Origin: Tengunoibacter tsumagoiensis | GTDB lineage: Bacteria; Chloroflexota; Ktedonobacteria; Ktedonobacterales; Ktedonobacteraceae | DNA: 64,000 nt | Reading direction: 5' to 3' | Assembly (NCBI RefSeq): GCF_003967535.1 | Contig: NZ_BIFR01000002.1 | Location: 1,612,001 to 1,676,000, forward strand | Part shown: in pieces, positions 9,204 through 19,100 of the stretch | How the letters are laid out: every line of letters begins with the position of its first letter | Numbering within the stretch: the first letter of the stretch is position 1 | Made by a program: the position numbers and the translations under genes | Notes under the pieces: generated by a model | Told to the model about the DNA's origin: nothing | The model's database searches: none | What the model saw: the letters and a program-made list of their open reading frames with translations, nothing else

Positions 9204-10274
9204 TTACTCTTTGATAATTACATCAACATAAGCTGGAAAAGGTGTTATGTGCGCCAGATCATGCTCGAAGAGGGTGAAATCGCCTTCTTTCATAATCTCA
9301 CGGAAACCACCAAATTTATACGTGACTAACATCATGCGGTTACGGTTATTGGAGACAAATTCGGCACGAAGCGTGACACCAGCTGCACGCGCCTGTTGCA
9401 TTAAGTAGTTCAGCATAATGGTGCCAACGCCACGCGACATCACGCGACAGGACATCAGCAGCAATTTGACCGTCCAGAACGTTGGCTCACACTCAACGAG
9501 CGCCAACCCGATGGTGCCATAGGTTCCATACTTATCATCCAGGCTGGAGACATAGAGCCGATGACGAGGTGAGGTGATAAAAGATTTCAGTTCCTCATAG
9601 GAGTAGGTGTAACCTGTTGTATTCAGTTGATGAGTTCGGATGGTGAGCTCTTCCGCACGCTGGAGCTCTGCTTCGGTACAGGGAGCAATCGTAAAGGCCA
9701 TGTTAAGGGTCGCCAGAAACTCATCGCTGGGCCCGGTAAAGGTTTTTTCAGCCTCATCACGATTCATATCGCTGAGATACATATGACGTCGATTACGTGA
9801 GTCCTGTGTGATAAAGCGTGGCTGCATCGCCTCTAATGCGGGAATACTGGAGCTTTCGAGCGCGTCGATACAGAGCACTTCAGGCAGGGCAAAGGCCACC
9901 TCTTCCCGTTCAAAAGGCTGATCGTCAACAAACGCAAACGTATCAATGCCGATATTGAGCGCTTTAGCTATCTCTTTGATAGAGGAGGCCTTGGAGTTCC
10001 AGTTAATCTGCGGAAAAAGAAAATACTCTCGTATGCCAAATGCCTCGAGCCTGGCCAGAGCGGTCGCAGCATCGTTCTTGCTGGCAATCGAATGGAGAAT
10101 GCCACGCTCGTCAAGCGTCTTGATGACCTCTACGACATCCTGGCGCAGATGAATTTCTCCATCTTCCAATAAAACGCCATCCCATAGGGTATGATCGAGA
10201 TCCCAGACAACGCACTTAATGGACTTCTTTTTGGGAGGCTTCTCATTGATGATAACCCCTGACTCACTGACCAT
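9204..10274 (-). CDS. FkbH-like glyceryl-ACP synthase (HAD-IIIC)
   Basis: The 356-residue protein has the HAD nucleophile motif VVWDLDHTLWDG (about residues 22-33) and FAFVDDQPFEREEV, characteristic of FkbH-like HAD-IIIC proteins, followed by a GNAT-like C-terminal half. FkbH enzymes take D-1,3-bisphosphoglycerate, dephosphorylate it and load a glyceryl unit onto a free ACP. This is the first step to hydroxymalonyl- or methoxymalonyl-ACP. The neighbouring genes on the same strand supply the other three required parts: acyl-CoA dehydrogenase, ACP and 3-hydroxyacyl-CoA dehydrogenase. GGAAG precedes the ATG. Family call is strong; the exact end product depends on a methyltransferase, which is absent nearby. 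Confidence 0.9.
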   Translation of the reverse strand: MVSESGVIINEKPPKKKSIKCVVWDLDHTLWDGVLLEDGEIHLRQDVVEVIKTLDERGILHSIASKNDAATALARLEAFGIREYFLFPQINWNSKASSIKEIAKALNIGIDTFAFVDDQPFEREEVAFALPEVLCIDALESSSIPALEAMQPRFITQDSRNRRHMYLSDMNRDEAEKTFTGPSDEFLATLNMAFTIAPCTEAELQRAEELTIRTHQLNTTGYTYSYEELKSFITSPRHRLYVSSLDDKYGTYGTIGLALVECEPTFWTVKLLLMSCRVMSRGVGTIMLNYLMQQARAAGVTLRAEFVSNNRNRMMLVTYKFGGFREIMKEGDFTLFEHDLAHITPFPAYVDVIIKE

Positions 10275-10308
10275 TACAGCTTCCTTTCTTGCTCAGCGCC
10301 GCTGCCAC

Positions 10309-11451
10309 TCAGCGGCTCTGTTCCTGATATCCATACCGGGCAATGGTAATCTCCTGGATCTGGGTGCTCCCTTCAATGACCTCCATAACTTTGGCATCGC
10401 GAAGATAGCGCTGTACCGCGTAATACTCGCGACTAAAACCGTTTGCTCCATGGATCTGGAGAGCATCATTGGCTGCACGGACCGCAGCCGTTGAGGCAAA
10501 GTATTTCGCGACCCAGGTCTCCATGACAGTGCGTGGATCACCACCATCTTTTAAAAAGCCGGCTTGTAGACATAAAAGCCGCGCTGCTCTCGTGTCGGTC
10601 ATCATGCGGGTGATAAGTTGCTGGATCAACTGGTGCTCTTTGAGTGGGACACCAAATTGTTGACGTGTGCTGGTATAGCGTAGACAGGACTCAAGGCAGG
10701 CCTGGAGAATACCCACTGATCCCCAGGCAACGGTATAGCGGCCACTATCAAGCGTGGCGGTTGCAACTGAGGCAAGCCCAAAGCCAATCCCACCCAGCAG
10801 CTGGGTACGTGGGATCAGGCAATCTTCCAGGGTAATCTCCGCTAACATCGAAGCGCTGGTTCCAAAGATACCATGGAGGGGACGGCGCGAAAAACCAGCG
10901 GCGGTGGCTTCGACCAGGAAGGCGGTGACGCTCCCTTTACACTGTGCAAAGATTAAGAAGAGATCCGCAATCTGGCCATAGGTGGTCCACTTTTTCTTGC
11001 CATTCAACAGATATCCCTTATCGGTTGGAACAGCGACGGTCTCAACACTTTTGGCATCGCTGCCAACATTGGGCTCACTCAGTCCAAAAGCACCGATGAT
11101 CTCGCCGGTCGCTAATTTCGGCAGCCAGTGAGCCTTCTGATCTTTTGTTCCCCAACGTAAAATGGCAGATGCAACCATAGTGTGCACCGTCAACAGACTG
11201 CGTAGAGAGGAGCAACCACGACCAAATTCTTCACAGAGAAAGCCAAGCGTGATCGCGTCAAAGGCCGATCCACCATATTCGACAGGGATCGCCGCACCCA
11301 GGTAGCCAGCACGAGCCATCTTTTTAATCAGCTCTGGCGGCGTCTGCTCTTCTTGATCATACTGGTCTACAATCGGAATGACCTCTTCATCCACAAAAGC
11401 ACGAAATCCTATCTGCCTCTGCTTCTGCTGGTCGGTTACCAGGTTATCCAT
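10309..11451 (-). CDS. Acyl-CoA dehydrogenase, FkbI/ZmaE-like
   Basis: The 380-residue flavoprotein has the acyl-CoA dehydrogenase fold. Signature stretches include FGLSEPNVGSDAKSV and QFGVPLKEHQLIQ, and the catalytic glutamate lies in EVIEGSTQIQEI near the C-terminus. In methoxymalonyl- and hydroxymalonyl-ACP pathways such enzymes oxidise the ACP-bound three-carbon acid. The gene sits 34 bp before the FkbH-like gene and 45 bp after the ACP gene, consistent with one operon. The start was placed at the second Met (MDNLVTD) because AGGA sits just before it; an ATG four codons earlier (11463) is possible. A general fatty-acid role is unlikely given this setting. Confidence 0.88.
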   Translation of the reverse strand: MDNLVTDQQKQRQIGFRAFVDEEVIPIVDQYDQEEQTPPELIKKMARAGYLGAAIPVEYGGSAFDAITLGFLCEEFGRGCSSLRSLLTVHTMVASAILRWGTKDQKAHWLPKLATGEIIGAFGLSEPNVGSDAKSVETVAVPTDKGYLLNGKKKWTTYGQIADLFLIFAQCKGSVTAFLVEATAAGFSRRPLHGIFGTSASMLAEITLEDCLIPRTQLLGGIGFGLASVATATLDSGRYTVAWGSVGILQACLESCLRYTSTRQQFGVPLKEHQLIQQLITRMMTDTRAARLLCLQAGFLKDGGDPRTVMETWVAKYFASTAAVRAANDALQIHGANGFSREYYAVQRYLRDAKVMEVIEGSTQIQEITIARYGYQEQSR

Positions 11452-11496
11452 CCTGTTCCTCATTCTTGAACGATCAAATCCGGCAGTGAGGGGAGC

Positions 11497-11742
11497 TTAA
11501 AGAGCGTTTACCGACTGCTTGCGCTCCACCAGGCTGACAATCGCGCGAATGGTGCGAAAATTGTCAATATCCAGATCATCATTATCAACGGTGATACCAA
11601 ACTCTTTCTCGACAAAAAGAACCAGTTGCATGGCAAAGAGAGAGTTTACAAAACCCATGGCAAAAAAGTCTTGATCATCACCAAGCACAGCGCTATTAAA
11701 AAACTGCTGAAGAAAAGCTAATACTTTTGTACGAATCTCCAT
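11497..11742 (-). CDS. Free-standing acyl carrier protein, FkbJ/ZmaD-like
   Basis: This 81-residue acidic protein has the carrier motif GFVNSLFAMQLV, whose Ser carries the phosphopantetheine; Asn replaces the usual Asp before it. FVEKEFGITVDNDDL follows, as in the discrete ACPs of hydroxymalonyl/methoxymalonyl pathways. It would hold the glyceryl unit while it is oxidised. The ATG is preceded at ideal spacing by AAGGAGG, which decides against a TTG ten codons upstream (11772). Position between the dehydrogenase genes supports the pathway assignment. Confidence 0.88.
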   Translation of the reverse strand: MEIRTKVLAFLQQFFNSAVLGDDQDFFAMGFVNSLFAMQLVLFVEKEFGITVDNDDLDIDNFRTIRAIVSLVERKQSVNAL

Positions 11743-11817
11743 GGAAGGTTCCTCCTTGGCGAGAGTATTCAACGCTCTCGTATTTTTTTTCAGATGACAA
11801 ACAATCAGAAGAATATA

Positions 11818-12672
11818 TCAGGCGTATGTATAAAAACCTTTTCCGCTCTTACGGCCATAGAGGCCCGCGTCAACCATCTTTTGCAAGAGAGGGCAGCAAC
11901 GGAATTTGGGGTCCTGATAACTCTGGTAGAGCACATCCAGCGTCTGCACAACAGTGTCTAATCCAATCAGGTCGGCAGTCTGGAGCGGGCCCATGGTATG
12001 TCCATAGCATTTGACAAAAATGTCGTCAACATCTTTCGGCGTTGCAACCTGGTCCTGCACCACAAAGGCAGCTTCGTTCATGAATAAGTGTGAGATACGG
12101 TTCGAGACAAAACCAGGATAATCATTGACAATGACCCACTGCTTATTCATCGCGGTCAATAGACGCTGGGTCACAGTAATGGTCTCCTCAGATGTATGAA
12201 AACCGCGAATCACCTCAACTACAGGCTTGAGGGGAACGGGATTCATAAAGTGGATCCCCAGAATCTGGGCTGGCCGTTTTGTGACCGCAGCCAGTCTGGT
12301 AATCGAGATGGCGGAAGTATTAATGGCAAAGACGGCATGCGATGGGCAGATCTCATCCAACAGGCTATGAATCTGTTTTTTGATCTCCCATTTTTCGGTT
12401 GCATTCTCAATCACAAAATCGGCATCCGTTAAGAGACCATAGTCTGTTGTGAAGGTGATACGATTGAGAATCGTATCGCTACTTTCCATGTCTTTCGTCT
12501 TACTCAGCATGCGCTGCATACGCAGATTCTTGCTAATCTCCGCTTTCGCATGTACTAAGATCGTCTGATCGATATCAACCAGAATCACTGAATGTCCAGT
12601 CTGAGCGAGATTATGGGCGACACCGATCCCCATAACACCGGCACCCACGACTCCTACAATCTGTTGAGACAA
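11818..12672 (-). CDS. 3-hydroxyacyl-CoA dehydrogenase, FkbK/ZmaG-like
   Basis: The 284-residue protein begins with the Rossmann nucleotide-binding motif VGAGVMGIGVAHNLAQTGH and contains GIHFMNPVPLKPVVEVI and PGFVSNRI, typical of 3-hydroxybutyryl-CoA dehydrogenases. In this operon it should oxidise the hydroxyl of the ACP-bound glyceryl unit on the way to hydroxymalonyl-ACP. The start is TTG (12670-12672), supported by a strong AAGGAGG seven bases before it. It is followed by the ACP gene after 75 bp. It is the first gene of the cassette; the LuxR regulator gene lies directly upstream on the same strand. Confidence 0.87.
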   Translation of the reverse strand: MSQQIVGVVGAGVMGIGVAHNLAQTGHSVILVDIDQTILVHAKAEISKNLRMQRMLSKTKDMESSDTILNRITFTTDYGLLTDADFVIENATEKWEIKKQIHSLLDEICPSHAVFAINTSAISITRLAAVTKRPAQILGIHFMNPVPLKPVVEVIRGFHTSEETITVTQRLLTAMNKQWVIVNDYPGFVSNRISHLFMNEAAFVVQDQVATPKDVDDIFVKCYGHTMGPLQTADLIGLDTVVQTLDVLYQSYQDPKFRCCPLLQKMVDAGLYGRKSGKGFYTYA

Positions 12673-12712
12673 AGAGATACCTCCTTATAGACACTACAAA
12701 TAGACGCTACAA

Positions 12713-13408
12713 TTATGAACTATATCCCTCAATGAGCGAAAACAATCCCGTATGGTAAGCAGCAAAGAGCGCATCACGTTCGCAATGAACGCCTAGCTGA
12801 TTATAAATATGCTGCCGATGTTTTCCCACAGTTGCAGGTGCAATACACAGAATATCTGCAATGGCTTGCTGATCATGGCCCTGACACATAAGGGTCAAGA
12901 CCTCTCGCTCGCGTTTCGTGAGTGGCCCATTCACTTGATATTGAAGCTGACGGCATTGCCCTTGTACAAATGCCGCTTGCTCAAAGGTATAGAGCAGCCA
13001 CCCACAGACGCGTATCAGGAGTTGGGCAATGGGAGTAGGGATCACCGGCTGATCAGGCTGCTGCGAATCACGAACAAGCGTGAGATAGCCATAGACGATA
13101 TGATTGAACTGGACGGGAAAAGAGAGCAAGCTTGCAGCTCCCAATAATTGGTGTGGCGATCTTGTCTGGCGGCCCAGATGAAGGTGGGCATTCCCCTGCA
13201 TCGTTTTCTCTACTTCCAGGCAGAGCCGTTGCGTGCATTCTTGCGTCTGCCCACAGATAGATTGCCCCAATTCTAATAGATGGGCAATCGAACGAATGCC
13301 ATCCAGCGTTTTTATATCCCCAGGAGAGAGCTCTGGAAGCAGGTCTCTATTCAAAGCACCTGGTGCAAATCCAGAAAAGAGCGGGGCAGGTCTTGATACT
13401 GTTGTCAT
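12713..13408 (-). CDS. LuxR-type HTH regulator (cluster regulator 1)
   Basis: The 231-residue protein ends in a LuxR helix-turn-helix (about residues 155-225) with LTKREREVLTLMCQGHDQQA and IAPATVGKHRQHIYNQLGV. The N-terminal 150 residues look like a GAF-type sensor and lack a receiver domain, so no phosphoacceptor is expected. A second protein of the same architecture is encoded at 56932-57576 near the other NRPS gene. The gene lies 40 bp upstream of the hydroxymalonyl cassette on the same strand, so it probably controls it. The ATG has an AAAGGG ribosome site. The ligand is unknown. Confidence 0.82.
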   Translation of the reverse strand: MTTVSRPAPLFSGFAPGALNRDLLPELSPGDIKTLDGIRSIAHLLELGQSICGQTQECTQRLCLEVEKTMQGNAHLHLGRQTRSPHQLLGAASLLSFPVQFNHIVYGYLTLVRDSQQPDQPVIPTPIAQLLIRVCGWLLYTFEQAAFVQGQCRQLQYQVNGPLTKREREVLTLMCQGHDQQAIADILCIAPATVGKHRQHIYNQLGVHCERDALFAAYHTGLFSLIEGYSS

Positions 13409-13552
13409 AAGTCACATCCCTTTCAGATGAACAGAGCAGCTCCATTTTCATATCTTTGTGTCTTTGTCTATGTTGCGCCTTGACGCACAGGATGGCCTCT
13501 GCTGATTCTCGGGCTTCTTCATATGTTGCTGGTTGAGCGGGAAAAATGAGTG

Positions 13553-14665
13553 CTAATTGCAATTATGTGCGCGTTTGAGACGGTGACGATGAGCATGTCG
13601 CTCTAGCGCAAGTTCGATGAGGCGATCAAGTAAATGGGTATAGGGTAATCCACTATATTCGCAGAGTTTAGAATACATGCACTGATTGGTCAGGCTCGGG
13701 AGGGTATTCACTTCATTGATGAATATTTTTTCGGTCTCTCGCTCGAGAAAAAAATCTACGCGGGCCATACCGCTTAAATCGAGTGCTTGAAAGGCCTGGA
13801 TAGCAAGGAAGCGCATCTCTTCAACAAGGGCAGGTGAAATAGAGGCTGGCACAACGGTGTGGGAACGTTCATCCTGGTATTTTGCATAGTAGTCATAAAA
13901 CTCGCCTGTATAGAAAACCTCTCCCACTGCGGAGACCATTGGTTCGTCGTTTCCTAATACTGAACACTCAAGCTCACGGCAATTAATCGCCTGCTCAACC
14001 AGAAACTTATGATCATATTCAACTGCGTTTTGAATGGCGCGGCGAAGACCTCCACGATCATACACTTTGCTGACGCCAATGCTCGAACCCAATGAGGCTG
14101 GTTTGACAAAATTTGGATATCCCAGGCGTTCCTCAACTGCATCCAGAATCCGTTCTGGCGAGATTTTCCAGATACTGCTCCGATAAGATAACGAATTGAC
14201 GACAGGCAGGCCCAACGAGCGGAAGATCAATCGCGCTTTCTCTTTATCCATCCCCAACGCTGATCCCATAATTCCACATCCAACATAGGGGAGATCCGCC
14301 AATTCCAGGAGACCCTGAACCGTACCATCTTCACCATTCTGTCCATGCAAGACCGGAAAAACAACATCTAATCCCTCGCCTGGAGTAGACAGCTTGATTG
14401 ATAAAGTTAATGCTTCGGGAAAGGTTTCAAAATTTTTCTGCCCAGACGTCTGACTACTATGCATATGATCTTCGGCTGCGATAAACTCTACTGGCTTTAT
14501 ACCCGGTAACCAGACGCCTTCTCTCGTGATACCAATTGGAAAAACGTCATATTTCTCGGCATCTAAGTGGCGTATCACTGATGCGGCAGAAAGAAGCGAA
14601 ATATCATGTTCGCTCGAATTTCCGCCAAAAAGTAGCCCGACTCGTAATTTCCTTTGTGCTGGCAC
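13553..14665 (-). CDS. ddl: D-alanine--D-alanine ligase-type enzyme
   Basis: The 370-residue ATP-grasp enzyme has GLLFGGNSSEHDISLLSA at the N-terminus, LPYVGCGIMGSALGMDKE, FVKPASLGSSIGVSKV and INEVNTLPSLT, all Ddl motifs. The omega-loop region keeps YDYYAKY, matching the D-Ala-D-Ala-specific YDYxAKY and not the VanA-type loop, so D-Ala-D-Ala is predicted. The GTG start at 14665 is supported by AAAGGAG nine bases upstream. Being placed between the regulator and the NRPS genes, it could be a second, resistant copy, or a supplier of a D-Ala dipeptide, rather than the housekeeping enzyme; that is inference. No van-type companion genes are present. Confidence 0.88.
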   Translation of the reverse strand: MPAQRKLRVGLLFGGNSSEHDISLLSAASVIRHLDAEKYDVFPIGITREGVWLPGIKPVEFIAAEDHMHSSQTSGQKNFETFPEALTLSIKLSTPGEGLDVVFPVLHGQNGEDGTVQGLLELADLPYVGCGIMGSALGMDKEKARLIFRSLGLPVVNSLSYRSSIWKISPERILDAVEERLGYPNFVKPASLGSSIGVSKVYDRGGLRRAIQNAVEYDHKFLVEQAINCRELECSVLGNDEPMVSAVGEVFYTGEFYDYYAKYQDERSHTVVPASISPALVEEMRFLAIQAFQALDLSGMARVDFFLERETEKIFINEVNTLPSLTNQCMYSKLCEYSGLPYTHLLDRLIELALERHAHRHRLKRAHNCN

Positions 14666-14968
14666 GAGGTGTCTCCTTTATTGATGCAATGATTCCTGCT
14701 ATCCGTGCTTCTGCATCAGCATGCATAGAAAAACCCACCCCTGGATGCTCCAGTGCATCCATTTCCCTCATGAGTTGTCCAAACCCACCTCACCAGCTCT
14801 TCACCATCTTTGGTATTTACCCACATCTCATGTGCTTGTCGACAAGTTTCGCTGCCTCCAAAAGTTTCAAAAGTATATACTGTTCACTTTATACTATATA
14901 TGTTTACACTTGTCAATACCAATACTACTTAGTTACAAAAATTACTCTAAATTCAGTAATATGCAAAG
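14666..14968. other. AT-rich intergenic spacer between divergent ddl and HTH gene
   Basis: The stretch carries the 5' ends of two divergent genes. It is noticeably AT-rich from about 14860. No convincing open frame with a ribosome site was found. Apart from the promoter listed separately, nothing specific is visible. Confidence 0.5.
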
Positions 14969-14997
14969 TTTACAAGATCACAACAATATGGTATAGT
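14969..14997 (+). promoter_or_regulatory. Sigma-70-type promoter for the HTH/GNAT-like gene
   Basis: TTTACA (14969-14974) and TATAGT (14992-14997) are separated by exactly 17 bp, a near-consensus vegetative promoter. Transcription would start near 15004, about 60 bp before the ATG of the gene at 15064. Confidence 0.6.
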
Positions 14998-15063
14998 TTC
15001 AATAATCAGAAAAGAAAAAGGAGATGCTATTAGCAGAAACTGCTTTAATAGAAAAGACTGACA

Positions 15064-15870
15064 ATGAATAATAATCAATCTTATTACACTGCCAGCGAGG
15101 CACAACAAAAACTTGGCCTCTCGAAGGCGATGTTTTTCCGCAAGGTCAATCAGGGCCTGATCCCCAAAGTGGTCCTTCCTGGTATGAAGCAAGGGATGTA
15201 TCCCAAACGGGATATCAATGCTCTTGCTATGGCAATGAATATGGTGTTTGAACAATTTGATAAGATTGTCTTTTCTCGTTCAACGCCAGCCGATCAGGTT
15301 GAAGAGATGCAGATTGGGACGCGCTGCTTTGGCAACGATTTTATTACGCCGTTACCAGACCGCATCGCTTTTCAACAAAAATCGGAGTTTACGTTTCATT
15401 CGCTTAAGGTCAATGGGAATGTCGCTGGCTATATTTCTATGTTCTCTTTATCTGAACAGACGCTCGATGCGCTTCTAATAGGGCAAAAGATTGAGCGTGA
15501 GATTGTGGTCAAAGATATCCTCCCATTCTCTCGCTTTCATCCTTTTAGTGTCTATATTGATGTTATTGCTGTTGATCCAAATTTGCCACATCATGTTCGT
15601 AATCTCTATTCAGGGATCATCCTTTATCGTTTTATGGATGTTCTCATGCATCTTATCTCCAATGGCTATCAAATTACAACGCTCTATACTGTTACAACGA
15701 CTGTTGAAGGCGATAATATGGTGCGCAAACTCGGCTTTGAACTGCTTGAGGGCAAGTCTTTAGCTCCCGGTCGCCTTGCATACCGCTTCGTGCTCGATGA
15801 AACAGGCATCAAAAAAATACGCGATCTAAGCCAGCGCGCCAGAGCAGCTTCTCGGAAAGCATTCAATTAA
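15064..15870 (+). CDS. HTH-domain protein with acetyltransferase-like C-terminal part
   Basis: The 268-residue protein starts with an excisionase/MerR-like helix-turn-helix (YYTASEAQQKLGLSKAMFF, about residues 6-60). The remainder (about 95-268) has the alternating strand-helix look of a GNAT-type fold, including GNVAGYISMFSLSE and NMVRKLGFELLEGK; the acetyl-CoA loop is not clearly recognisable. I do not know a named family. It lies between the ddl gene and the first large NRPS, on the NRPS strand, 247 bp upstream of it, so it could regulate the NRPS operon. The ribosome site is weak. Confidence 0.55.
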   Translation: MNNNQSYYTASEAQQKLGLSKAMFFRKVNQGLIPKVVLPGMKQGMYPKRDINALAMAMNMVFEQFDKIVFSRSTPADQVEEMQIGTRCFGNDFITPLPDRIAFQQKSEFTFHSLKVNGNVAGYISMFSLSEQTLDALLIGQKIEREIVVKDILPFSRFHPFSVYIDVIAVDPNLPHHVRNLYSGIILYRFMDVLMHLISNGYQITTLYTVTTTVEGDNMVRKLGFELLEGKSLAPGRLAYRFVLDETGIKKIRDLSQRARAASRKAFN

Positions 15871-16117
15871 GCTGCTTGATGCTCTTTGCTTCTCCATCTT
15901 CTTGTCTTCAGCGCTTCGATGATGGAGAAATCTTTTTTTCTTGTCTCTTCTCTTTTTCTTTTCTCCTGAAAGAACACATTCCTGGCCTCATCTGCTTGAA
16001 AGAAGGTAGATAAAATACGCTCGCCTCTCCATGACAGTCCCCCTCTCTCACAGGTATGCTCAATGCAGATATCCAGATATCATAAATGTACCTCTTTCTG
16101 ACGATTGGAAGTGCACT

Positions 16118-19100
16118 ATGCCTGTACCAGATGATCTGGCAAAAAGACGGCAAGAGCTCTCTGCGAACAAACGCTCTTTGCTGGCAAAACGGTTGCAATC
16201 CCATGAGCCTCAGTCGCTCGTGCCTTCGTCCGTTGTGCAAAGACGGGCTGGTCTTGAGGCCCCTCTCTCCTTTGCACAGGAGCGGCTGTATTTTTTGCAA
16301 CAGTTAGAGCCTCAGAGCGCCGCCTATCATGAAAGCATCGCTGTTCGCATCACTGGTACGCTCCATCAAGAGATTTTAGAAGAAACAGTAGCGACTCTGA
16401 CAGGGCGTCATGAGCTCTTTCAGACCGTGTTACGAGAAGATGATGGGGTGATCAAGCAAGTGATCGAACCCTCTCTTCTTGTCAATCATCGGCTCGCTTC
16501 TGTGTCGATCGATGAGACGGAACCACAGGCTCGAGAGCGGGCTCTTCAGTGGCAGATCCAGCACCTGATCCAACGGCCTTTCCAGATGACAGAGCAGCTT
16601 CTGTGGCATGCGACGCTTCTTCACGTTGCACCAGATGATCGCGTCTTGCTGATTGTTCTCCATCATCTGCTCTGTGACGCATGGTCAATCGATGTTTTTA
16701 TTCAGGAGCTTCATCAGCTCTATACTGCTCTGGTTGAGCAAAAGACGCTTCTTCTCCCGGCTCAAGCTCTGCGCTATGGCGATTATGCCTCGGCTCAACG
16801 AACCTGGCTGCAAGGCGCTCATTATGAACAGTTGCTCGCGTATTGGAAAAAGCAGCTGGCTGGCTGTCCGCCCTCTCTCAATCTGCCAACTGATTTCCTA
16901 CGCGGCGCTCACACGGGTCAGAAAGCGGGCTATCTCCCACTCTCTTTTTCAGCTCAGGTGACCCGTCAGATCCATGCGCTGGCTCAGCAGATGGGGGTGA
17001 CGACGTTTATGATCCTGCTGAGTAGCCTCGTTGTTCTGCTGACACGCTATTGTCAGCAGGATGAGGTGGTGATTGGGGTCCCCGTTTCTGGACGAGACCA
17101 CCATGATCTGAAGCAGGTGTTTGGCCTCTTTTTGAATACGATTGCGCTCAGGATCTCTGTTGCAGATCGACCAACGCTGGCAAAGCTGATTCAAAACGTT
17201 CGCCAGGTGACTCTGGATGGCTATGCTCATCAAGAGATGCCGTTTGAAAAGCTGGTTGAAGAGCTCCATCCTCAGCGTCTCCTTACTCAGAGCCCGCTGT
17301 TTCAAGTCATGCTCGATCTCCAATACCGCTCAGAGATCGAACGGACACGCGCAGAGTATCAGTTGATTCCTCTCCAGCTCAATAATGACTATGCCAAGTT
17401 TGATCTTTCGTTTGGCTTGCGCGAGCAGGAGCAGACACTGAGTGGACAGCTTACGTATAATCGCGATCTCTGGGACCAGACGACGATGCAACAACTGCTC
17501 ACCTACTGGTTGACAATTATTCAATCGATGGCAACCTATCTCGAGCAACCAGTTAGCAGTCTTCCTATCTGGATACCAGAGACTGGCTCGTCTCTCTCCT
17601 CTCGGTCTTTCTCTCCGCTGGTTGTACAGCAGGTCTTCGAACAGCAGGTTCATCGGTCAAGTACGAAGGTGGCGGTACTCGCTCACGAGCAATCTATCAG
17701 CTATGATGATTTAAACGCCTATGCCAATCAGCTTGCCCATTATCTTGTGCTTCATGGTTTACGGCCTGAGCAACGGGTGGCGCTCTGTCTCGAACGTTCT
17801 CTCGAGGCAGTTATTGCGCTGTTCGCTATTTTGAAAGCCGGGGGCACCTATGTCCCGCTTGATCCTCAGTCACCTGCTGAACGGATCGCGTTTCAGTTAC
17901 AGGATTGTGCGGCAACCTATCTGCTTACCAGCCCTCAGCAGGTTCTGGATTTTGCTGGCTATGGTGGGAAGATCTTGCCTCTTGCATTGTCTAGCTGGAT
18001 GTTCTCTGCTTATGACCAGACGAATCTTCAATGGTCTGGCTTTTCACAGCAGCTCGCTTATCTGGTGTATACCTCCGGCTCAACGGGGCAACCAAAGGCT
18101 GTGGGGGTCTCACATGAGGCTGTTATGGATCATCTTTCCAGTGTCCAATCGGTCTTTGGGATTCACTCGGAGGATCGCGTCTGGCAATTTGCGTCGCTGG
18201 CCTTTGATGTGTCGTTGGAGCAGATCTTTACGACTTTAGTGAGTGGGGCCACACTGATTCTGCGATCGGCTCTCTGGGATGCTCATGACCTGACAGACTA
18301 TGTGAAAAGATCAGGGCTCTCTGTGCTCAATATTCCGCCTTCTTATTGGTATGAGTGGATCACTGATGAGCAGGTTCAGAACAGTCTGGTGGCTCCCAGT
18401 TCTTTACGGCTGGTTATTCTGGGTGGTGAAAAGGTACGACCTGAGGCTGTACAGCTCTGGCATACAACGGCCTTACGCACCGTCCAACTCGTGAATGCCT
18501 ATGGACCAACCGAGGCGATTATTACCTCTTCTGTCTTTGATCTGACACATTGGTATGCCACCCTGCACACAGACCATCTTCCAGTCAGGACACCGATTGG
18601 CCATGCGCTGCCCGCAAGAAGGTATCTGGTGTTAGATGAAGAAGGGGCACCTGTTCCTCCTGGTCTCGTTGGTGAGCTGGCTATTGGTGGTCCATTGCTT
18701 GCTCGAGGCTATTTTCAGCGACCTGATCTTACGGCGGAACGTTTTCTTCCCGATCCTTTTACTACTGAGCCAGGGGCCCGGCTCTACCGTACTGGCGATC
18801 GCGTGCGCATGCTTCCTACAGGGGCGCTAGAGTTTCTGGATCGCTGTGATGCTCAGGTAAAGATACGGGGCTTCCGCGTTGAATTGGGGGAGATTGAAGC
18901 GCTGTTGCGCTCTCATCCTCTGGTCAAGGAGGCGGTGGTCATTGCTCAGGCATTGGATCAGGAGGCGCTCTGTGCATATGTGACGACCCTGGGAGAGGCA
19001 ACACAGGAAGAGCTGTATCAATTTTTGGCTGGTCTGCTCCCAGGCTATATGCTTCCAGGTCGGATCATATTTCTACCGACCATGCCGCTCACGATTCAGG

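Noticed and set aside
15024..15071. Leader peptide of 15 codons overlapping the HTH gene start
   Set aside because: The AAGGAG site directly abuts the ATG with no spacing, so translation is unlikely.
16031..16117. N-terminal extension of the two-module NRPS
   Set aside because: The upstream ATG lacks a ribosome site and the extra residues do not resemble NRPS N-termini, whereas the start at 16118 aligns with the C-T protein.
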